From the NCBI GenBank assembly GCA_012976225.1, contig JAAVVG010000009.1, forward strand, positions 922,524 to 986,523: a stretch of DNA of 64,000 nucleotides, given 5' to 3'. Under the pieces are notes generated by a model that made no database searches, was not told the DNA's origin, and saw nothing but the letters and a program-made list of their open reading frames with translations. Shown piece after piece: positions 55,536 to 64,000 of the stretch; within the stretch, counting starts at the first letter, position 1; each line of letters begins with the position of its first letter. The stretch is from Golubevia sp. BC0850. Taxonomy: Eukaryota > Basidiomycota > Exobasidiomycetes > Golubeviales > Golubeviaceae. The position numbers and the translations under genes are program-made.

Positions 55536-58500
55536 ATGAGTACTTCAACTCTCCCAATCTCAACTTCAGATGCTCATTCGACTCAATTAGTGAAATCACT
55601 TCGAGAGCAAAGAGATTCTCTAAGGTCTCTACTCAAACTCAAATCAGATTCCAATTCCAATTCCAATTCCAATTCCAACTCCACTTCCAGCAATCGCAGA
55701 AGCAACAATTCCATGGATCAGTTATCAGAAGAGATCGATTTCTCAAGAAAGAGATTAAGAAACACTTACGTAAGATTATTATTCGAATCCACCTTCACAG
55801 GCAGTGCAAGAGGTCAAGAGAACAATTTATGGACAGAGACCACTCATCCAATAGTCGAATCTCATAGGAAAGTTTTGGCATCTTTGGAGAAGGCTTATCA
55901 GTTAGGTTTGAGTAATAAGGCAAGTGATGTTAAGGATAAAGATAATGGCAATGGGAAAGGGAAGGATAATGTCAGACCCACAGCTCCAAAGAAAGACAAT
56001 CTTCGAGAACTTCGAAAATCTCATGAAAAGGAAACTGAAGCTTATCGAAAATTCTTGAGCTCAGAAGATCAATTTTGGCAACAATTAGCCAGTCGAATCG
56101 TTTCAACTTTCGGATTGAATGAAGCTAAGAGCTGTTTATTGGAAGCTGGAATTGGGTTAGATCCTGATAGTAGTAATGTTACTGATTTGTCTTTGGCTAA
56201 TGTCTCTACTACTGGAATCGGAGGAGGAGAAGGAGAGGAAATGGATATGTCATTAAGTGGGATGACAACCGGTTTAGCTAGAGCTTCAGGTGAAGGTAGA
56301 CCAAATGGAATTGGGAACAACGCTGGTTTAGAAAGAGAGCTTCTAAGAACTTCCAAACTCCCCGCAAGTAGAGAAAGGTTAGTGGAGATTGTACATAAGT
56401 GTTTGATTTGTTGTGGAGATTTAGCCAGGTATAGAGAATTAAGTAAAAGAGGGAGTAAATCTATTCTTGCATCAACCTCGAAGGATTCCAATCCGAACCC
56501 GAATCCAAATCCTATCAACGCGACTGAACCAGAATTCAAGAAAGCTTCCGAGTATTACGAAGCTGCTAGAAGATTGATTCCAACCAATGGAAACCCCTCA
56601 AATCAATTGGGAGTCATCTCAAAACAACTCAGAGATCCTTTTGGGGCGATTTATCATCATTATAGAGCACTTTGTGTGCCTATCCCTTTTGAAACTGCCA
56701 AAGGGAATTTGGAGGTCATTTTGAGAGAGGGGATTAAATGGCTGGAGAGAGGTGGGGAGAAGTTGATTAGAGAGGGAAGCGCTGGTCCAAATCTCTTGAT
56801 GGAGGAATTGGTGGCTTTTCACGGGCTAGTGTTTATGAAAGCTCGGTGAGTTGCAGCAGTTCGTTATTTCACTCTCATATCAATGCTTACACTCTGTCTT
56901 CGCCTCAAACTCTCTCAGCTTCGGACTAGTCCCTCTTCTATCCTCCTCAATTCTTCAATCATTCTCAAGCTGCATCAAATCCAGGACGCTTCCAGCTGAT
57001 CTGATAGTTCGAATCGTGGTGACTGGACTCGCAGCTTCATGGACTACTCGTCTTTGGAGAAGCTCCCCGCCTTCAAAAGTTGCCAGAAGCCGAGGGGCAA
57101 CGCCTTCGGGAGCCAATCTCAATCAAGATGAAGTTTCAAGTCGAGATCGAGCAGCAGGAGGGGAAAGAGAAGCCACGTTAGCTAGGAGCATCGAACTTCA
57201 AATCTTGTCTCACGTTCTCAATCTCTTCGCTACTTTGGCGGATGCAGGAGCTTCAGAAGTAAGGGAAGCTTTAGATGCAGCAGGTGGAGCTCCAGTAACT
57301 TCTGGTTTGGATCCTTCTGAACAAGCTACAGTTCTAGCTAGGAATATCACTGCAGTCTTTAGAAGAACTTTACCCGCTCTTAGGATTGCGAGCAAATGGA
57401 TGAAAAGTCATTTGGACTATATCGCTAGAAGTAGGAGTAGAGGAGTAACTCAAAGCCAAGCTTCGAGTTTTACACAATCTCAGGGTGACTCTTTGCCAAG
57501 TTCAATTTTATCTGATGGGGAAAAGGAAAGTCTGGAAGAACAATCTAATGCTGATAGGAAAGCTGCTGAAGATATTACTCTCTTCTTTAGTTCTTATGTC
57601 AAGTTCATCAATTTACTCAGATTTGCTTTTCCCTTTGAAAGTTTACCTACTTTGAATGTCGAAGGATCTTCTCTGGGAGTCAACGTTACACCGAATTTAA
57701 GCTTGGAAGAAGATATGGATATGAGAGGATTTGCTCCTACTAAGAAAGCTATGCTTCAATCATTTAATACTAATCCTAGTTCTACGAGTTCTTCCACGCC
57801 TGGAGTTGGACAAGTTCATCCAAATGAAGAGCAGTTGATGAGAATCAAAGATTTAATGATAGATGCAAAAGTTGTAGCTGAATCGGATGCAAGCGATATC
57901 TATTTCGATGATGATAACAACACTTTCGTTTGTCCCCAGGGAGATGCTTCAATTTCTCAACCTCAATCTCAACTTCCAGATTCTTCTCCAGTTCAAACTC
58001 CTTTGCGTCAAACTGTACCCTCCTCTCTTCGATTTCAAGGAGCTCCACTCCTTCAACCCTCATCTTCAGCTCCTGAAAATTCACCCTCTCTTCAACAAGC
58101 TGTAGCAGCCGCTATTAGAAACGCTGAACCGTCCAGTCCTTCAGACGCGAGATCCGAAGTAGATCCCTCTGAATCTGAGGGAAGATCTGAATCAACCGAA
58201 GATGTAGTAGATTTAGCCATGAGAGCAGTTGGTCAACATCAACATCAAAGGGAAGAAAGAGGCTTCAGTTCTGAAGATGAAGACGATGATCAAATGAACA
58301 TGGATGGAACCAAAGACCAAGAAATTGACGATGAAGATGATGATGAAAGAATCCTAATTCCATCTGCTTCTTTAGGATCTCTTCAGATTCAATCCCCTAA
58401 CGGAAATAGTCCGAATTTTAGAGAAAGAGATAGCTCAGTTGGAATGGGTAGATCTCCTTCAAATACTACTGCTTCGGATTTACTTCTCCAGGTTTTAAAT

Positions 58501-59013
58501 GGTCAGAATAATACTCCGGAGAGAAGTTCGAATGGAACTAGTCAAGGAAATTCAAATTCGACGCCACCTCCTGGAGCTCAATTACTCTTTGGTGGGAACA
58601 TTTGGAGTCCGGTCAATGGTGATCAAGTTCAACAGGTTCAGAATAGAGGGTGGGGTTCAAATGGTGGAAATGGTGGGATGTCAATTCATCCTGGAATGAA
58701 TGGTTTTGGAACTAGTCAATCTCAACATCAATCTCAAAGTCAGCTTCCACTTCAAGGTCTTCAACATTCAGATATGGAAACGATGAACATGAGCATGAAT
58801 CCAAGTATGCATGGAAATCCAATGTCTCCTCCTCCTTCAGCTCATGTTGATCCTCGATTGAACTCTCAAGGCTGGGATCAGAATGGAATCTCTCAGCCTA
58901 TTCAACAGAATCTGAATCACTTCACTGGGAATTCAAACGTTCATCCCAATCAGTTCCAGCAACAACAGCATCAACAAAACTATCAGCAACAACATTCTAA
59001 CCATTATGGTTGA
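55536..59013 (+). CDS. Est1/Ebs1/SMG7-like nonsense-mediated-decay factor
   Basis: Exons 55536-56845 and 56919-59013 give about 1,134 residues. The N-terminal 14-3-3-like/TPR region includes KCLICCGDLARYRELSKRG (about 289-307), ASEYYEAARRLIPTNGNPSNQLGVI and DPFGAIYHHYRALCVPIPFETAKGNL (about 333-392), the classic EST1 core. The rest is a helical then Ser/Gln/Asn-rich tail with acidic runs, ending in poly-Gln/His. SMG7/Ebs1 reads phosphorylated Upf1 and links it to mRNA decay, while yeast Est1 is a telomerase subunit; the long C-terminal region favours SMG7/Ebs1. A Ser-Asn hexamer repeat lies near residue 40. The start at 55536 is the first ATG of the frame. Its last 149 codons are duplicated at 48.7-49.2 kb. 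Confidence 0.85.
55650..55679 (+). repeat. (TCCAAT)n hexamer microsatellite in coding sequence
   Basis: About five tandem units of the same hexamer as at 26968 encode Ser-Asn repeats near the N-terminus of the SMG7-like protein. It is a probable length-variable site. Confidence 0.85.
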
Positions 59014-59290
59014 TCGAGTTTGAACCTTTTAGCTTTAGATTCTCTTCATTTCTTTCCCTTCTGCCATCTCATTCCCTTTCTTTTTTTCTCATTTGCGGTT
59101 TTTAGACGTCAAAGTTAATGTATTTTATAAGTGAACCCAAATGCAAATCTTCATTCTCTAACCCTCTGATTGAAAACACTCAGGGAATTTTTGCCCCATC
59201 GAATGAGGAAGAAATTGATTGCTGATTTGAGTCTTCTATTTACAATTAGATCTTTCGGGTATGAGGATTTGATGCAACTAGAGAGGCACT
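58567..59290. repeat. partner of the inverted duplication at 48480-49170
   Basis: 58567-59081 is identical to 49170-48656 reversed. The match continues with clear divergence and indels to about 59290, through the 3' flank. The upstream boundary at 58567 is abrupt. Confidence 0.85.
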
Positions 59291-59469
59291 AAGATTTATG
59301 TAACCGCGATCAAAACACGAACATATGAATCTTAAACAATTCACTCTAACAGATTGGTTGGTGCGATGAAGATGTGTTGGTGTTTGGAGTGACCCTTGAG
59401 TCTTGAGGGCCGGTGGAGGTCGGAGGAGCTACTTCTCTTCCTTTTCTCCTATGAGCAACAAAGCGGCGA

Positions 59470-60070
59470 TCAACATAGTTTCTTAGTAATTAGATGACAA
59501 TGATATTTGTCTATCTTGAGTTCTCTGATCCTAGTGTTCCTAGAGTTCTCGTTAGCTGTCCACAAGATGTCCACTGGCTCTTGAAGCAGTTCTTCCCATC
59601 CATTGATCAGAAGAGAAGCAGGATATTTCACATTCAGCTTAGATCTAATAGTGGAAGACCTGAAAGCGTGAGAGTTGATAGCAAATTCAACTTTTGGGGG
59701 AATGACCAATTCTTGTTCCAAATCTTCTTTCACTTCTTCTTCCGAACCTTCTTGATCAGAGGCAAAGATTAGGTCTTCTCCATTGTCTTCCTTTCCAGAC
59801 TTTTCCTTCCTCAATCTTTCTTGATTTTGAAGTTCTCCAGCTAGTTCTTCACCTAAAACTTCGATGAGCTCCTTGTCTAAGAAGACCTCCATTGGTTCTG
59901 TTTCATCCGTTTGATTGTCAGAGACCTCTCTCTACCAAGTTGTCTTCCTTTTCGGAGGAATCGTTGTTTCCCAGCTCAGCTTCCTTTCCAACCAAAGGCT
60001 TGATCGGAACAATTGGCTCGTTGACAGGATAGACATTCAGTCCAGCGATGAACCTCTGTGGTCTGTGTAA
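59470..60070 (-). pseudogene. unrecognised acidic-protein remnant
   Basis: On the minus strand RFIAGLNVYPVNEPIVPIKP (about 60058-59999) leads into an acidic frame that must shift by one base near 59930 to reach EVSDNQTDETEPMEVFLDKE and the 140-codon open frame ending at 59470. The protein would be Glu-rich and end KYHCHLITKKLC. No family is recognised. The frame break, lack of splice sites and surrounding repeat DNA suggest a decayed mobile-element or duplicated gene. Confidence 0.4.
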
Positions 60071-60505
60071 GGGGAGCTAACTAGTAGAAGATAGGTAGAG
60101 TGCTAAGGAGGTAGACTTGAGACTTGACAAAGGCTGAGAGCAGTTGGGAATCAGCGTTGGGAACTTGGTGGCAAAGGCTAAGGGTGGAGTGGCAAAGGAC
60201 TGAGGTTGAGACTTGACTTAGGGGACTAAGGAACTTGAGCAGGTAGAAAGGACGTAGGAACTCAATATCAGATGAGGAACTATCTATGTACAATTGGGGA
60301 GTGCTTTATATATGTTTGAGAGTTCAGAACAAAGGGATTTAGGAACAAAGGTTGGAACAACGTAACACAGGAACAGGAGCAAGGGAACAAGGGACAAAGA
60401 GACATGGAGACAAAAGAAAGAACAAAGGGGTCAAGGGTACCAAGGATCTGTGACAGTCTGTTAGTACTTCTGCTTATTTTCTCTGCCCCTTACCCCGTGT
60501 TTGTT

Positions 60506-60877
60506 TCAGTAATTCACTTTCGAATCAATGATGAATGGCTCATGATCTCCCTCTGTGAGCTCAAGAAAGATGTATCCGAGTCCGGCATCATGGACTTGAT
60601 GATATACCCAAACGGAAGCTGATACCCTAGATCTGAAAGTGAGCTCCACATCCAAGGGCAGGAGTAGCTCTTCAATCCTGATGATCCTGGCTGGATCCTG
60701 AGAGAGTGAAAGAGACAAAAGAGAAAGTCGGAAAAGCTGAATGAGCGACTGAGGTGAAGAGAGTTTCAGATAGTAATTCAAAGACTGCAGAGTTTTTTCA
60801 ACATGACCCACCTTCAACCAGAACAGCTCAACAGGCACGAACAGCTTAACAGGGGCAAGCCCGTACTTCTGTAGCAT
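60506..60877 (-). CDS. unrecognised coding fragment
   Basis: A minus-strand frame with protein-like ends: LAPVKLFVPVELFWLK, then a 114-nt stretch with GTGGGT donor and CTCTCAG acceptor, then DPARIIRIEELLLPLDVELTFRS and VWVYHQVHDAGLGYIFLELT to a stop at 60506. If the intron is real the product continues in frame. Upstream exons are not identified. It may belong to the same decayed element as its neighbours. Confidence 0.35.
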   Translation of the reverse strand: MLQKYGLAPVKLFVPVELFWLKVGHVEKTLQSLNYYLKLSSPQSLIQLFRLSLLSLSLSQDPARIIRIEELLLPLDVELTFRSRVSASVWVYHQVHDAGLGYIFLELTEGDHEPFIIDSKVNY

Positions 60878-61176
60878 CTTGTGTCAATTTCTTGCGTCAG
60901 TATGAAGGATGGCGTTTATTTCCCTGCCCTACTGGTCCAAACCTTCCAGCTTGATCTTTCCAGCGTCCCCCAATGATAAGATGTCTCATAATGTCAATCA
61001 TTGTGTTTTGGATGGCAGTATCCTTCGAAACATTGTGACCATTTGTGTGAGCCATGGAGCTTCGATTAGGTCCGTCAATTCACTGTTGAGGAGACGAGAT
61101 GGACCATAGTCGAGTGTAGTTCCAGGTCGTCAGGGGAAATAGCAGGGCAGTAGGCTAGTAGACATGTGATTCTGAG

Positions 61177-62440
61177 TCAATTTTGGGCTTCCCAGATGTC
61201 TCTTGACATCTCTTTCAACTGAAGTAGAAGTAGGAAAGCAGTCTCAGCAACTTGAACTAGCGTCTTGAACGCTTTACCAGCTAGTGATCTAGGTCGGCTG
61301 CCCCAGAACCTTCTTTCTATTCTTTCTGCTATGTTCTGATTTGATGCTATCTGGAGAAGACTCATCGATATCTCCTTCTTGGCCTCTTTCTTTGGAATTG
61401 TGAGATCCTACACATTAATCTTTGATGAAGTTGTCTTGGACGCCATGTCCAATCTGGATGTCTGAGATATCTGACCTTTGGTAGCCGCTCGAAGTTGGGC
61501 AATCAGTATTTCTCGGATCCTCTCACTTGTCTTGAGTTCCGGATACCCATCGATATCAGAATCAGGAGAAGAGGAATCGGAAACTGAATTGCTACGTTGT
61601 TCCAAACAGAAGGTTGGATCCTGTTCATCATCCCAGTCATCTTTTGGTTCCAACCTCTTCCACGCTCCTCCTTTCGAATTCACCTCTGATCCTGAAAGAG
61701 AGCCTTCTAGATCTAAGCCTAGACCTGAATCCAAGGCATCTTCTACTCCGTCTCCGTTGTGCGTCGACTTCGTCTGATTCTTCTTTGTCTTCTTGAACCC
61801 TGATTTGATTTCTACAAGCCTTAGGTTCCGAAGGTTTAACCGGTGTTTGTCGTTGAGTTCTTCCAGTAGATCTTGAACTTGGAGATGCTGGTCCAATGAG
61901 TTCGAAGTGCTCACCACCTCAGAACAGCAGCCCAACAAAGTCCGGTTCTTGATAGCCTAAAACTTCGGGAGCTCCACGGAAATAAACCCAGCCGTGAGTA
62001 ATGATAGATCTTCCCTTCTTAGACTTACATAAAGCAATGTTCATTCCTTCTGCTTCAGCAATAGCTCTGATAGCAAAGTCATCTCCCCATTCTCTGGGCC
62101 TTTACATTTTCTGAAAGTAGTTGTTGACGCTGTCAAATCTATCTAAGTCAATCGAAAGACGTCTTGATCACTTGACGAAGTTTCACGTTGTCCTTCATGT
62201 ATCCAACAGCTCTTTTCCTCACTTGAAGATGATTGTCCTGAGTACCAGATATCCAGAGTGACAGGGCTCCGAAGAGATAATTGCCATCTCCTTCCACTCC
62301 TCCTTGAGATTCCCAAAACCTTCGCAGATTGCCCAGAGAAGGTGCCACCAGCCATAAATTTGAAGGGGGTCCAGAAGCGAGGTCGCGAGCTGGAGATTAC
62401 TCCAAAGCATCTCTTCCTTCCGAATCTGATCCGTCAAGGT
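61177..62440 (-). pseudogene. OTU-type cysteine protease pseudogene
   Basis: On the minus strand GDGNYLFGALSLWISGTQDN (about 62280) is an OTU catalytic box in which the expected Asp-Gly-Asn-Cys reads DGNY, so the nucleophile Cys is missing. Next are VRKRAVGYMKDN, a frame shift near 62150, then NYFQKM-stop-RPREWGDDFAIRAIAEAEG (TAA near 62108) and EPDFVGLLF-stop-GGEHFELIGP (TGA near 61931), which contains the catalytic His box GGEHFELI. An acidic Ser/Asp-rich C-terminal frame (61940-61408) continues after another in-frame TAG to 61177. Several stops, a frameshift and the lost Cys mark it as dead. OTU genes of this kind often travel with fungal transposons. Confidence 0.65.
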
Positions 62441-63119
62441 GGCGAAAAGCGAGCTCTAATTCCGATTCAGCAGGAGTTTCACCTGAGGAAAGAGGTTCTA
62501 GCTCATCCTCAAGAAGGGATTCCCAATCGAGAGGAGGGATCTAAGAGAATGAAGGAGAAAAGGTTCAGGTTAGGCGCTGGAAGGAGTTTCTGATATGCGA
62601 AAGTCTCACCTTCATCAAGCTGGCCAAAGTCTCCCACTTGCTCTTGGTGACTGACTTCACCTGCGAAGCATAGAGGACATCGCATCAGAGCGTTCGAAAT
62701 CATTTCGCAACAAGTCTCTCCAGCCATTGGATTGTCCGCAGTGACAGACAGAAGGTAAGGCACGACGACCACTTCTTCTTCGTTCAAGGCGTTCCAATAG
62801 ACTCATGGATCATCGCGAAGCTCACTAATCATTTGAAAAAAAGTAATGAAGTGATTTGGGCTGTAACGCGATCTACCTTAGTGTTCTGATGGAGATGAGG
62901 ACGATCTCCCAGCTGGCAACCTGACTGTCGACTATCTCTTACAAGGATGGTCTCTGTTGAATTCTTTCAGTTGAACTCCGACTCTCTGAAGTACACCTTC
63001 TTCTACTTCGAGCCAAGAGATTGTCTGAAAGACCACTCCTGAATGGAGTCGAGTCTGACTGGCTTGCCAATCCAAGCTTCCTCCTCCGGTCAAAAACCAT
63101 CTGCGGGGCCATCTCCTTC

Positions 63120-63360
63120 CTACGCATTGCCTGTCCATCTCCGACTAAGATATTTCATTGGTAGATTCGGGAAGGCCTCCACAATGTCATCCCATGCTAT
63201 CGGACAACAGCGACTGAAGCTCTCGAAAGAGAAGCAGCCATCGCTCCAGTGATAGTGCAGCTGGACTACATCCGAAGAAGAGAAAGCATTAGGCTGACCA
63301 GACTCCACGCATCTCACCCTCTCCTTGCAAGAGCCTACTCCTCGCAGATGGCACAGTATT
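63120..63360 (+). mobile_element. non-LTR retrotransposon reverse-transcriptase 3' fragment
   Basis: The plus strand reads YFIGRFGKASTMSSHA, then after a frame shift TEALEREAAIAPVIVQLDYI and RRRESIRLTRLHASHPLLAR (to about 63335). The pattern ALE.E..I.P....LD.......IRL..L...HPL is typical of the region just after the reverse-transcriptase domain in fungal LINE-like elements. No upstream RT motifs are recognisable within about 300 bp, so this is a truncated relic. Confidence 0.55.
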
Positions 63361-63499
63361 CTCGACCCCAGAATCAAGCAGCAGCACCACCCATCCCCTT
63401 TGGTCCAGCAGCCAGAGCCAACAAGAGACCTAGGTTCACCACCCCACTCCAAGACCTCGCTGCTGCGTACTCCACCAACCCCCCAGAATTTGTCGGGCC

Positions 63500-64000
63500 T
63501 TGACTGGCCTCTTCGACAGCAAGACCAACTCCCCAGCCCGCCCAGCCCCAAAGGCAGGAGTAGCCAGAGATTCCAGACTCCTCCTTCGTCTTTCTCCCAC
63601 CCATGAGTTACGCAAATGCACTCCCTTCAAAGCCGCCTCAAGAATCAACAGCATACTCACCAAGATTGCTCCAAAGGAAGTCACCATCTGCGCTGTCAAT
63701 CCAACCAACACAGGACTTGCCCTCCTGCCATCCAACACCTGCAATGTGGAAGACCTCATCAAGTTCCAAGATGAGATAGTAAAGGAAGCTGGAGCTGTGA
63801 CCATGGATCGTAATGTCAAATGGGTCAAGTTTGTAATAGCAGGAGTTGCAGTTAGACAAGGAAGGGAGGTATTCTCCCACAACCTTATCAAGGATCAACT
63901 TGAAGAACAATTCGGTATCCGCCCGGTGGAAGTGAAATACCTAATGAAGAAGGACGACCTGGCAAAGGAGATGGCTGGGACCCGCATGATTGGATCAATG
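63500..64000 (+). mobile_element. N-terminal part of a LINE-like retrotransposon ORF, cut by the window end
   Basis: A continuous plus-strand frame from about 63500 to the window end reads DSRLLLRLSPTHELRK, INSILTKIAPKEVTICAVNP, LALLPSNTCNVEDLIKFQDE and NVKWVKFVIAGVAVRQGREV. The series RLLLRL...H, IN..L, T..AV, and W.KFVI.GV is typical of the 5' coding region that precedes the endonuclease in fungal Tad/LINE-like elements. The frame is open for 165 codons to position 64000, so the element may be fairly intact beyond the window. An N-terminal Pro/Gln-rich segment may begin at the ATG at 63348, one frame shift away. Confidence 0.55.

Noticed and set aside
60404-60622. 72-codon plus-strand frame opposite the unrecognised fragment
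   Set aside because: It overlaps the more protein-like minus-strand frame and has no recognisable content.
1-64000. tRNA, rRNA genes, CRISPR arrays or bacterial-type operons
   Set aside because: I looked for T-loop-like GGTTCGA..CC blocks, regularly spaced repeats and Shine-Dalgarno-led gene strings and found none; the split genes show this is eukaryotic DNA.

Overview
The window is nuclear DNA of a fungus, most likely a basidiomycete. Genes are split by many short GT-AG introns (mostly about 50-130 nt), use CT-rich 5' regions, and carry long Ser/Asn/Gln-rich disordered tails. The gene set is fungal: TRM112, TSC10, PRA1, HOT13-type CHY zinc finger, Htd2, PAS-kinase-like kinase, Mfm1/Lpe10-like Mrs2, Ebs1/SMG7, POT1. 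The exact lineage (Pucciniomycotina or other) cannot be settled by eye. Gene models below were built by hand from splice sites, with reading phases checked across every junction unless stated otherwise.

Layout. 0-4 kb: NIMA-type kinase. 4.7-7.5 kb: left arm of a large inverted repeat holding decayed copies of a LisH/F-box-like gene and a fragment of an unknown gene family. 7.7-22 kb: a dense housekeeping block of POT1, mitochondrial Htd2 dehydratase, HIT protein, mitochondrial-type DEAD-box helicase, TRM112, TSC10 and an MDR alcohol dehydrogenase, arranged as tightly spaced divergent and convergent pairs. 22-24 kb: a sparse stretch with a second broken member of the unknown family. 24-28.5 kb: a hypothetical gene, PRA1 and mitochondrial uS9. 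29.3-30.5 kb: a frameshifted LRR pseudogene. 31-38 kb: a small protein, the DUF89 damage-control phosphatase, an F-box protein and a HOT13-like CHY zinc finger. 38-43.5 kb: a 1,770-residue PAS-kinase-like kinase. 44-47.1 kb: right arm of the inverted repeat. 47-59 kb: DUF4112 membrane protein, an inverted copy of the SMG7 3' end, CSN12/Thp1, FRA10AC1, Mrs2-like transporter and Ebs1/SMG7. 59-64 kb: gene-poor decayed DNA with an OTU-protease pseudogene and pieces of non-LTR retrotransposons.

The most unusual feature is the pair of inverted duplications. The 2.8-kb arms at 4.7-7.5 kb and 44.3-47.1 kb are clearly diverged at their ends, yet share an apparently identical tract of about 1,031 bp (4908-5938 and 45829-46859) that covers an intron and a premature stop. 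A second inverted pair (48.48-49.17 kb and 58.57-59.29 kb) shows the same mosaic: about 515 bp identical, flanked by diverged or unrelated sequence. This looks like gene conversion between inverted repeats about 9 and 40 kb apart. An unknown RS/acidic protein family (ending in an EAEL...ESP.HETPD exon) occurs three times, and each copy seems broken.

Telomere and RNA-surveillance functions (POT1, Ebs1/SMG7) and mitochondrial functions (Htd2, helicase, uS9, Mrs2-like, HOT13) recur, but nothing shows that they form an operon-like system.
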